NCBI GenBank assembly: GCA_026770585.1
Contig: MU646386.1
Coordinates: 469,115 to 515,141 of the forward strand
Direction: 5' to 3'
Length of the DNA: 46,027 bases
DNA from: Baffinella frigidus
Taxonomy: Eukaryota > Cryptophyceae > Cryptomonadales > Baffinellaceae
Shown: piece by piece, positions 23,601 to 33,600 of the stretch
Numbering within the stretch: the stretch's first letter is position 1
How the letters are laid out: each line of letters starts with the position of its first letter
The notes under the pieces: generated by a model
What the model was told of the DNA's origin: nothing
Databases searched by the model: none
The model's input: only the letters and a program-made list of their open reading frames with translations
Made by a program: the position numbers and the translations under genes

Positions 23601-26600
23601 CGGGTTTTCGGGCTTCAGGTTTCGGGGTTCGGTTTTCGGACTTCGGGAGTACCCGCCAGCTCAGGGAAGCGGAAGGTCCCGCAGCATTTCGTGTTTCGTG
23701 TTTCGTGTTTCGGTTTCGGGCTTCGGGTTTCGGATTTCAATTTTTGTGCTTCAGGTTTGGGGTTTGGGGTTTGGGGTTTCGGGTTTCGGGCTTCGGGATT
23801 ACCCGCGAGCTCCGGGAAGCGGAAGGTCCCGCAGCACGGCCGGAACGGGCAGTCGCCCTGCGAGGTTACGGGTGAGGGTTTCAGTGGTCAGGGGTCTGGG
23901 TTTAGGGTTTAGGCTGACATTTCACTCAGTTGAGCTAGGACAGTACCGCACGCCGTAGGACCCTACAGGAACGAGTCGCCCTGCGTTCGGGACGTGCGGT
24001 TGAGTGACCCGCACAGGGGGTGTACCGGGGAAACCTCTGGTAAGTCGACGAACCTAAACCTAAACCCTGGACACTGAACCCAAACACTGAGGTGGGAGGC
24101 CTAAGCCCAAACCCTTCACCCAAATCAACACATATGTGGGAGGCTTGCCGTGCCTGGCGGGAGGGAGGTTGGGGCGCGAGGGGGCACGGGTCAGAGGGGA
24201 GGAGAGGGAAGCTGCGGACAGTCCCGCATGTGCCGCAGCACCCTACCGGAAGCCGGAAAACCAGCCGTTCGCTAAACCCTAAATCCTAAATCCTAAACCC
24301 CTACCCTACACCCCTGCACCCTACACCCTACACCCTACACCCCAGACCCCAAACCTCAGACCCTAAACCGCAAACCGTCAAACCTACACCCTGACCGTGC
24401 ACGCGCCAAACAAAACGCTACACCGCAACCCCGAACAGACCGACGTGCCACCAGTCCTGAGAGTGGGAGCGAATCCCAACCCCCAACAGAAAACCCCAAT
24501 GAAATAATTAAACCCTAATTAATTCATTGGCAAACCCGAACAGACCTGCACGGCGCGCGAGCAGGCTCCCTGCAGCCAGAAGGAGCAGAGCTTGGGAAGG
24601 TTACGGTCGTAGTAGGTGCAAGACCGAGACCCTCAACCTGGACCCTCAACCGTACAAGACCTGGACCCTCAACCCCCAAACCCTAAACGATCTCACCCTC
24701 AACCCCTGCCCCATAAACGCTCAACGCTCAAATCTGACCCCCAAACCCTCAATCATAGAATATAAACGCGATAATACCTGCACGACGCGGGAGCAGGCGC
24801 CCTTCAGCCAGAAGGAGCACAGCTTCGGAAGGTTACGGTCGTAGTAGGGCTGTGCCCGCGACCTGGGGTGGGGTTGAGGGATTTGGGGTTTAGGGGATGG
24901 GGTTTGAGGTTTAGGGGATGGGGGTTGCGGTTCAGGGGATGGTGGATGGGGTTTAGGGTTTGGGGTTTCGGGTTTCGGGGATGGGGGTTAGGGTGTAGGG
25001 TTTAGGGTGTGGGGTTTAGAGTGTAGAGTTTAGGGTGTGGGGTTGAAGGTTGAGGGTTGAGTGTTCAGAGTTCAGGGTTCAGGGTTCAAGGTTCCGGGCT
25101 CCGGGTTCAGGGGTTAGGGTGTAGTGTTCAGGGTTTCGGGAATGGAGTTAAGGGTGTGGGGTTTAGAGATGATGGATGCGAGATGAGCTTACATGCGGAG
25201 CAGCTTGTCGTTAGCCATCTTCCCGTATGCTGCTTCCACGTCCTCCCGCGACGCCTTTGCGACCTGAGGGTTCGGAGGTTTCGAAGTTGAGGGTTTAGGG
25301 GTGCGGGTTGTATAAAAAAGGTTCGGGTTGTATAAAATTTATTGGATGCCGATAAAATCTCGAAATCCTGGAGGTGTCAGTGCTGAATCCAGCCGAGCGC
25401 GACCGCCTGTTGGATACAGGTCTAGGGGTTAGGGTGTTAGGGAGAGAGATTGCTCGAGTTCCCTCGAGTTGGTCCGACTTGCTGTATGCTGCTTCCACGT
25501 CCTCCCGCGACGCCTTTGCTACCTCAAGGTTATTGGGGTTCGGGGTTCGGGGTTGCTGTTTACGATCCGATCCGGGTTGGGATTTAGGGATTGGGATTTG
25601 GGGATTGGGGTTTAGGGTTTGGGGTTTGGGGTTTAGGGTTTAGGGTTTAGGGTTTAGGGATTAGGGTTTAGGGGCTAGGAGTTGGTGTTAGGTGTTATGG
25701 ATTGGGTATGAGGGATTAGGGATTAGGGATTACGAATTAGGGTTCAGGGATTAGGGGTTGCGTTTCCTCGAGTCTGTCAGACCAAGTTTACAATATTTCC
25801 ACCACAGCAGTAGTGGTGCGTTGCATACACATCGCAACCTAGTCGTACTTGCAGGTCTAGTTTCGGGTTTCGGGTTTCAGGTCTCGGGTTTCGAGTTTCC
25901 AGTTTCGGGTTTCAGGTTTCGGGTTTCGAGTTTAGGGTGCGGGTTGCATGTTTTGGGTAGGGAGACGAACCTGGTCATAGTAGTAGGTCTGGTTGACGCC
26001 CGTCTCCGGAAGCTGCTTTTGGTCCGGGCCACCTCCTGTTTAGGGCTTAGGGTTTACGGTTTCGAGTTTCGGGTTTAGGGTGTAGCGTGTAGGGTTCAGA
26101 GTTTGGGGTTTGGGGTGAAGCGTTTGGGGTTCAGAGTTTAGGTCTCCGGAAGCTGCTTTTGGTCCGGACCGCCGTTTTAGGGTTCATGGCTGAGGGGTTG
26201 GAGTGTAGGGTTTAGGGTGTAGGGTTTAGTGTTGATGGATACGGGCGAGGGGCGAGGGTTTGGGGCCCAGGGTTTAGGGTCTAGGGTGTAGGGTTTAGGG
26301 TCTAGGGTGTATTACAGTTTAGGCTTAGGTTTTAGGGTTCAGGGTTCAGGGTTTAGGGTTCGGGTTTTAGGGTTCGGGTTCAGGGTTCAGGGTTTAGGGT
26401 TCAGGTTTAGGTTTTAGGGTTCAGGTTTCAGAGTGCAGGGTTGAGGGTTTGAGGTTGAGGGTTAAGGGGCGAAGACGGCACCTGAGGCGACGAGCGCGTC
26501 GCGGACGCCGACGGGGAGGTTGTACTCCATGTCCATTAGGCAGCACTGGCACACCCCCTTCGCGCGCGCCACCTCGGGAGAGATCACCGTCTGGGGGGGG

Positions 26601-27356
26601 GGGGGGCGGTGTTAGTGCTGGCGAGCGTTGACCCCGTGCTGAGCCCTAGTTGGAGGTTCAGGGACAGCTCCAGGCTGCGGGCGGGGGATGCAGTATGCGC
26701 GGGCTTCTTTTGGAGAGGGGGGCAGCGTGTGCCCTCTGCGCGGCGAGAGTAGCAAGACACGCAGCGTGCAGCCTGCGTGACGCAGCCTGCGACCTGCGAC
26801 CTACGGGGGTTCGCCCCGCGTCCTGCACCCTGCGGAACGCATGCGAGCGCGCGGGCCCTGCTGATCCCACACCGAACCCTGCACCCCAACCCTGATCCCC
26901 GCTGAAGCCGCGTTCCGCGAGCAGTGCCCTGCACCAGCTGCTTGCTACGACAAGTTTTTCTGGGCGAGGCCCATGCTCACCTCCTTGTAGCGCGCCGCCG
27001 CTCCGGGCTTCCAGCGGAAGGAGGTCATGATTCGCCCGGACACCTGGAAGAGAGCCCTTGATTTCAGTGGGGAGTGGGGCGGCGGCGGTGGGCAGTAACG
27101 CTGGGATCGCAGCTGCGGTGGGTTGAGCGGTGAGCGAGGCAGCTGGTGGAGGAGAACCCGGCTAGGATGAAGGAAGTGGGAGGAGGGGATATCTGCGCGC
27201 GGGCGGGAGGCGTTGAGGAAGGGGAACCTTGCACTCCTTGGCGTTGGGCTGCTTGATCATGCGCAGATACGGGTTCGGGCCGAGACATACTTCGCACACG
27301 ATGGGGAAGTCAGTCCCGCTCTCGAGGCCATCAGGCGCTGCGGCGGCCTTCACCAT
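17620..27356 (-). CDS. RBM22: RBM22/Cwc2/Ecm2-type pre-mRNA splicing factor (interrupted by an assembly gap)
   Basis: RBM22 contacts the catalytic RNA core of the activated spliceosome. Exons, 5' to 3': 27356-27228, 27043-26981, 26590-26482, 26035-25971, 25263-25193, 24862-24778, 23857-23803, 23121-23060, 22431-22372, 21470-21366, [gap], 20141-20063, 19850-19795, 18715-18621, 18459-18321, 17673-17620; about 408 codons plus the hidden part (human RBM22 is 420 aa). N-terminal Zn-binding pairs are visible: [13 protein letters not shown] with KECK, then FRWKPG and [33 protein letters not shown] opens the CCCH finger. [10 protein letters not shown] is the conserved linker. The RRM's first half (YVGGL strand) must lie in the N run; its second half reads [19 protein letters not shown] and [15 protein letters not shown]. 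The C-terminus is Pro/Met-rich and ends [12 protein letters not shown]. Oddities: the CCCH His is not seen (CPFRP) and about 40 extra residues precede [10 protein letters not shown]. Confidence 0.93.
18478..18612. repeat. TTTGGGG/TTTAGGG heptamer array
   Basis: Fills the RBM22 intron between exons 18715-18621 and 18459-18321, reaching to within about 20 bp of both splice sites. Confidence 0.9.
18930..19080. mobile_element. AT-rich MITE family 5
   Basis: Inverted ends GATAACTGAATCAG / CTGATTCAGTTATC with AATTAGTTAGGGC inside. A second copy is at about 30035-30185, and 1017-1148 is a probable relative with CATGTTTAATTT ends. Confidence 0.75.
19138..19268. mobile_element. AT-rich MITE family 4
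   Basis: Inverted ends around GGAACATCRTT...AATGATGTTCC with the internal stem AATGAAAMTGGGCAACGAAA. Partial relatives are at about 18760-18840, 30620-30720 and 31490-31570. Confidence 0.7.
19690..19735 (-). pseudogene. Copy of RBM22 RRM exon 3' end
   Basis: The minus strand encodes MWGRPEK followed by GTGCGTC, a copy of MWGRPQK|GTGCGTC ending exon 19850-19795. The 5' half (IKGARLKL) is absent. Confidence 0.75.
20242..21234. other. Assembly gap (run of N)
   Basis: Unknown bases flanked by TTTGGGG heptamers on the left and TATTGTG heptamers on the right, so the assembly probably broke in a satellite. It falls inside the RBM22 gene, exactly where the exon for the first RRM beta strand (RNP2) is expected. 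Flanking exons end and begin in phase 0, so the hidden exon(s) should total a multiple of 3 nt. Open frames running through it are artefacts. Confidence 0.98.
21235..21350. repeat. TATTGTG heptamer array
   Basis: About 16 copies of a 7-mer directly right of the assembly gap in an RBM22 intron, with one unit altered (GTAGTG). Confidence 0.95.
21492..21645. repeat. (GA)n-rich microsatellite
   Basis: Imperfect GAGAGAGC tract just upstream (in gene sense) of RBM22 exon 21470-21366. It produces artefactual Ser/Leu/Arg frames. Confidence 0.95.
24545..24608 (-). pseudogene. Second copy of the RBM22 CCCH exon
   Basis: The minus strand encodes [20 protein letters not shown] with CAG|GTCTG after it, nearly identical to exon 6 (24862-24778; [10 protein letters not shown]). 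It lacks the upstream SRAQP part. It could be a mutually exclusive exon or a recent shadow. Confidence 0.8.
25478..25533 (-). pseudogene. Copy of RBM22 exon 5
   Basis: The minus strand repeats [15 protein letters not shown] of exon 5 (25263-25193) almost base for base, then diverges before the KMANDKLLR part. Confidence 0.8.
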
Positions 27357-27676
27357 CCCGCGGGATGCCGCGCACTCGTGGTGAACGGGAAAAGTCCGCG
27401 CTGGCAACTTTGCAGAGTTTTGCAGAAAGTCAACCTGGTGACTTTTGAAGTCAAGGTCAAAATGACCGTGAAGATTTGTAAACGTGAAGATCTCGAGTCG
27501 ATCTCGAGATTTCTCTATTGATTGTTGCAGGGGGTCGCGTGCGTCAGACAGCTCTTGTAGATCGAGGGTCAGCCAGACGTCTCCGTGTCCGTTAACTCTC
27601 GACACGAGAGTTCAGGGTGAAGAGGAGAAGAACGGGTGAAGAGACACGAAGGGCTACGAAGAAGCACTCACTGGGG
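27357..27676. promoter_or_regulatory. Head-to-head intergenic region (RBM22 / guanine deaminase)
   Basis: Only 320 bp separate the divergent ATGs, so a bidirectional promoter is likely. At 27489-27510 there is a direct repeat of GATCTCGAG separated by TC; each unit contains the palindrome CTCGAG. No satellite repeats are present. Regulatory function is inference. Confidence 0.45.
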
Positions 27677-30600
27677 ATGGCGATGCGAGGCCAGGGTCTC
27701 GCACTTGCGTGCGCTGCAGCCTTCGGCGTTGGCGCCGTCGCAGCGCTTCGTTCCATTACTACACGCCCTGCACGACTAGTGGGGTATCGCGGCTCCGTGC
27801 TGCATTTCCTCAAGGATCCACTCAAGGTCCAGGTGCGTGGCCCCCACGGAGTCACGAAGGGGGGGAAGTACCTTTCCGTGTAAGCAGCCATCCGGTGTAT
27901 TCCAGGCGAAATCTCGTGCTCATTCCGCAAGCCGCCCGCATCCTCTTGCGGCGCCCCTACCCCGCGGTTGGGAGGGAATGCGGGCGTTGCAGACATGATC
28001 GGCTTTGGGAGGGTCCGTGCCCGCTCGCGGGAGCAGCACCAGCGCGGCGGGGTTGGCGCGGGGTTGGTCCAGCTCTTCCTCACTCGGGTAGAACGACTAT
28101 TCGCAAGTTGACATGCGGACACATCCGTCAGCTTTGGAACAGAAAAGAGCCCGGGGTCACCAAATTGGTGAGCCAAAATAGACTCAGGCAGAGCGAGGGA
28201 GAGGAGCGGCGGCATCGGAGTGAAGGCGCGCGCTCATTGATCCATGCATGGATGCCGATCCCCTCACTGCATGATTCGGGGTTGCGTGCCTACTTCAGGC
28301 GTTACTTGCGTGCTGAGTTGGCGCGCGTGCCGGTGTGTTCCAGCAGCGGCTCTTGTGTTGCAGAAGCGCGACCCTGTCAGTGTGTCCCTGCAGGACGTGT
28401 CCCGCTTTCCCTGTCCCAGGCGTTACTTGAGCGATTTGGCGTGTGTTCCCGGGGTGCAGAGGCGCGAGGAGAGGTTCGAGTACTTGGGTGAGCCGAAATA
28501 CCGGAAATAGTGTGAGACAGAGGTACAACGCTGGGGGTGACGGCGTGTTTCTCCCGGGGAGCAGAAGCGGGAGGAGAGCTACGAGTACTTTGAGGATGGC
28601 TGCCTGGTCGTCGAGGACGGCAACCCCCTAAACCCTAAACCTTAATAAACCAATGGTGGTCGATAGCAAACCCTAAACCCGAAACCCGAAACCCTGAACC
28701 CTGAAACCTAAACCCGAAACCCGAAACCCGAAACCCGAAACCCGAAACCCGAAACCCTAAACCCGAAACCCTAAAACCTAAACCAGGCAAGGTGGTTGCG
28801 TGCGGGACGTTCGAGGAGATGTCCCGGAATCATGGGGGGATGAGCGTCAAGGTAAGGGTGGACGCCCTCATCAATTCCGGCGTCAAAATCTAATTCCGGC
28901 ATCATTCTAATTCCGGCATGCCGTATCACTCCACCGTATTGCTGACCGTAGCACCCGGAATGCCGTAGTTAGATTGAGAAAGTTGACGGGTTTGTACCAG
29001 GGACCCCCGCGTGTCCACTTGAGAAAAATCTGTCAGCCCGACTGAGGCAGAGCTAGGCCTCCCACCAGCCCTGAAAGTGGGAGCAAACCCTCTTTGTCGA
29101 TACCCCTGATTTTTTTTAAAGGTCACCGGATTCCGGCGACCTCCCGTGCAAATCAGGGGATGCAAAAAGTCGATTTGCTCCCACTCTGACCACTGGAGGC
29201 TAGAAATGTGATAATTTTAAAAGTTGTAACAATTTTCAAGTCCTTTACAAGTGGACCGCTGTCTATTAATTTTCGCACAAATAGTCGCGTTTGTTCACGT
29301 ATCTCTGGAAATTCCCTGAGATACGTGACCAGACCCGCCCGTGAATGGTAATTTTTTACCGAAACGTAATTTTTTAACAACCCCACATTTAAAATACCCC
29401 TTCTTCCAGCCTCGAGTGGGAGAGCTGGTGGTCTGAAGCAGAGTTTGTTATTTAGCTCTGCCTGGGTAAATCTGGGCTGTCCTGGAGTTTATGCGCTAAA
29501 TGTGTTTTATGGAGAGCCCACTTTTACGCGCGCAGAGCTAGCGTTTGGCTCCGATGATGCGAACAAACAAACTGGTTTTGCTCTGACTCTCTCACATAAC
29601 ATGGCACGCCACGCCAACAACAGGACTGCCGGCCGTAGCTGATCCTCTTAACCCTTGTTTTGCCAAAACAGGAATGAACCATAACCCCCTGTTCTGCCGG
29701 AAATGAGACTGCCGGCCGTAACTCGTCCTCCTGTGTGACCAACCCCCCCCTGCTCTGCCTGAACCCCCTGCTCTGCGAAAACCAGGACTGTCGGCCGCAC
29801 CTGATCTGTCCGGGCATTCTCGATTCGCGTGTGCGCTACACCAAACACGTTTTTGTTGTCACTCTCACGCCATGTGTTCTCGTACCTCATCCTCTTAACA
29901 CCTGTCCTGCCGAAACTGGGACTGAACCCTCAACTCCTGTTGTGCCGGAAACAGGACTGCCGGCCGTACCTGATCTGCCCGGGCTTTCTCGATTCGCACG
30001 TCCATTTCCCGCAGCTGGAGGTGCCCTCCCGTCCAATTTCATCTCGAAAGATAACTGAATCCGTTCCCTAATTAGCGTTGTCGTTTAATTGGGAGGCTTT
30101 AATAAATTTACTAGGCCCTAACTAATTTCTCCTATTTAACCTTGTATTGAAACAGAACTGATGCAGTCATGTACCGAGATGAAAGTGTATTGGCTAAGGG
30201 TGGATTTGTCAACCTAATTCCAGCAACCCGCGGATGCAATACCGTATGCCGTAGCAATACCGAAGGGTCATACGAAATGGCGTGATTGGGTTGACGCCGG
30301 AACGAGCACCTGATCTGTCCGGGCTTTCTGGTTTGCACGTCCACTTCCCGCACCTGGAGGTGCCCTCCCAACCTGTTTCCCAACAATAACCTGTTTCTTC
30401 CGGCGTACGGGTTTTGGCGGTGTCCTCCCCAACAACTTCTAGCTCTGTCTCGGTCTATTTTGGCTCACCAATTTGGTGAGCCCGGGCTCTTTCCGCTCCA
30501 AAGTTGATGAATTTGTACCGAACAAGCAGCATGTCAACTTGAGAATAGTCAACCCGAACGAGGCAGGGGAATCAATCGGGCCAGCAGTCCCCCCGATTTA

Positions 30601-33600
30601 AAGTGGAAACCTTTTCGATTTTAAAAAGTTGGGCAATGAAATTTACTGCACGTGATGGTCTTGTACTAGTGATATCAAAGAAGTCGTGTAGTAATTTTCG
30701 TTGAAACCATTTTAAAAATCGAAAAAGGCTTTCATATGAGATTGCCGCCCGATCGGAGAAAGTGGAGCGTTTCGGATCAGAGGATGATCCACTTTCTTAA
30801 CCTGCAACCTGCCCACGTCAGGGCACAAGTTGCGAATTTCAAACGCCGCGTTTCGTGCTGAAAGTGTTTCATGGTACAGATGAAACATAATTGCGCCCAT
30901 GAATGGCTCAAGGGCCAGACTTTTGGAACATTCTCAGGATGGAATCTACTTGACTGGCAGATGGACTCAACAGACAAATGAAATTGCCACGTTTGACCTG
31001 GCGTGGTTACCCGCTGGTTTGCAGATGGTTGCGGCTTATGGGGAGCAGCTTCTGGAGTGGCTCAAGACTTACGTCTCCCCCGGACTATTCTAAAGTTGAC
31101 AGTCTGGGTGTGTGGCACCAATCCGTCAACTTTGGCCCTAAACCCTGACCCCGCAGATGGTTGCGGCCTACGGACAGCAACTTCTCGAGTGGCTCAAGGC
31201 GTACGTCTTTCCCGCGGAGGCCAAGTTCGCGGATCCCGCCTACGCTAACTCGGTGCCCCTCCCTAAACCCGATCCCCGAATTACACCCAAACTGAACGCT
31301 GAACCCGAAGCTGTTCAACGTCTTCCCCACGGAGGCTAAGTCCTCGGACCCTGCCCATGCTACCATGCCGCCCTGACCTGAAACCCTAAACGATAAACGC
31401 TGAACCCGAACTAGGCCCCAACTAAACCCAAAACCATGGGTTGTCTACACTAGCATGGTGCCCCTCAACCCTGGTAACGCAAATTACTACACGGATGCTT
31501 TACTATTGCCAGTCAGACCCAGGTGCGTTGTAAATTTCGTTGCGAGAAAGTGGTAATTAAAACAAAATCGCGGCTGAAAATCGGAAGCCCTAAACCTCAA
31601 ACCCTAAACCAGCGGGCGAAGACGTTCGTGAAGGAGCTGCTCCGGCATGGGACCACCACCGCGCTCGTCCACTGCACGGTGCTCCCCCCTACCACCTAAA
31701 ACCCAAACCCTAAACCCTCACCCCAAACCCCAAACCCAAAACCCAAAACCCAAAACCCCAAACCCCAAACCCCAAACCCCAAACTCTAAACCCTAAACCC
31801 CAGATTGTATCGAATCCATAATCGACAATCCTCCATCACGCAGGTGCACGAGGAGAGCGTGGAAGCGCTGTTCACAGAGACGCACCGCCGCGACATGCTC
31901 ATGATCGCTGGTGCCCCCCTGCTTCATCAATCGCCCTATCATCCACAGGACCCTACGATAGGCCACGCGTAGGGACGTAGCACCGTGCGCGTCCCCCCCG
32001 CAGGTTATGGTTCGCAGATTCCCGTGGAGCTGTGTGTGCGGTGGAGAGACGCAGCGCCGCAGCATGCGCGTGATCGATGGCCCTACACCTGCGCGTTCTT
32101 CCCTAACCTGTTGAAACCGCAACCTGCGCGAACCATATCCTGCTGCATGAAACGTCACGCCGGACGCATGGATGCATGGGAATTTTGCGCGTGGGTCTCA
32201 CAACCTGTTCCTGGCGAATCATAACCTCTTGGAAGCATAACCTGATTGTGTGTGCAGGCAAGGTGATGATGGACGCGGAGCCGTTCGCGCCGGACGAGCT
32301 GCGCATGACAGCCGACCAATCTGTCGCCGCCGTCGAACGCCTCATCGCCAAGTCATAACCCCGAAACCCGAGACCCGAAACCCGAAACCCGAAACCCGAA
32401 ACCCGAAACCCGAAACCCGAAACCCGAAATTCTTTCGCGCACACAATTGGCACTTTTCCACAGCAGTGCCAATTTGCAAGCAGGCGAATACGTAGGTAGT
32501 TAACACATGCATGATCTGCTTCTTCTTTGTCACTCTCTGGAGATGAGTGCTCCAAACGTCTATATGAGCCTCAAGACAAGCCCGCCTCAGCATAGCGGCA
32601 GTTTGAATAGAGCATCAGTCCTCAAACGTGGATCGGATGGGCAGGTGGCACACCAAGGGGCGGTGCCTGTACGCCACGCAGCATATGGCAGCATCAATAC
32701 TTTGGTGCACTGGTGCACAAATCCATGAACTCATGGATGCACTGATTCGTTGGCAGGTGGCACAACACGGGGCGGTGCCTGTACGCGGTGACCCCGCGCT
32801 TCGCCATCACCTCCACGCCCCGCGAGCTCACCCTCTGCGGCGAGGTCTAACCCCTTAAACCCAACCACCCTGAACCCGAAACCCGAAACCCTAAACTCGC
32901 CGTTACCTCCACGCCCTGCGAACTCTCCGTGTGTGGCGAGGTGGACCCTACGTCCTAAACCCTAACCCTCACCATAAACCATAAACCCTAAACCCTAAAC
33001 CCCAAACCCCAAACCAGCTGTGCAAGAAGCACGCGGACAAGGGCATCTACATGCAGACACACATGAACGAGAACAAGGACGAGATCGAGCTGGCTAAGGA
33101 ACTGCACAAGGTTCCAGCTCTGTCTCACTTGGGTTGACCGACGATTCTCGGTGCAGGGGTTTAGGGGGGTACTTACCAGGGTGATAACCAAACCGGGCGG
33201 AGTCAGTAGAAAATTTGGGTGGGACTCTACATGCAGACACACATGAACGAGCACAGGGACGAGATCGAGCTGGCCAAGGAGCTCCACAAGGTCTCCGCAT
33301 TCCGATGAAGGTACTTGACTTGGCCGGGGTGGTCTAGAGTTGTCTCAGTCTACTGGGGCTCACCAATTGGGTGAGCCCGGGCTCTTTTCCTCTCCAAAGT
33401 TGACGGATTTGTACCGCAGACCCGGCGTGTCAACTTGCCCCCCCCCGTTTTTTATCTTTTAGCGGCTTGATGGTTCCAAACCCTAAACCCTGAACCCTGA
33501 AAACAGGCGGACTCATACCTCGCGGTATACGACAACGCGGGCCTCCTCGGGAGCCGAAGCGTCCTCGCCCACTGCGTCCACATGCAGGTCTCCAACCGTT

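Noticed and set aside
32350-32435. CRISPR-like or spaced repeat array
   Set aside because: The CCCGAAA units are contiguous without unique spacers, and the region is a eukaryotic intron.
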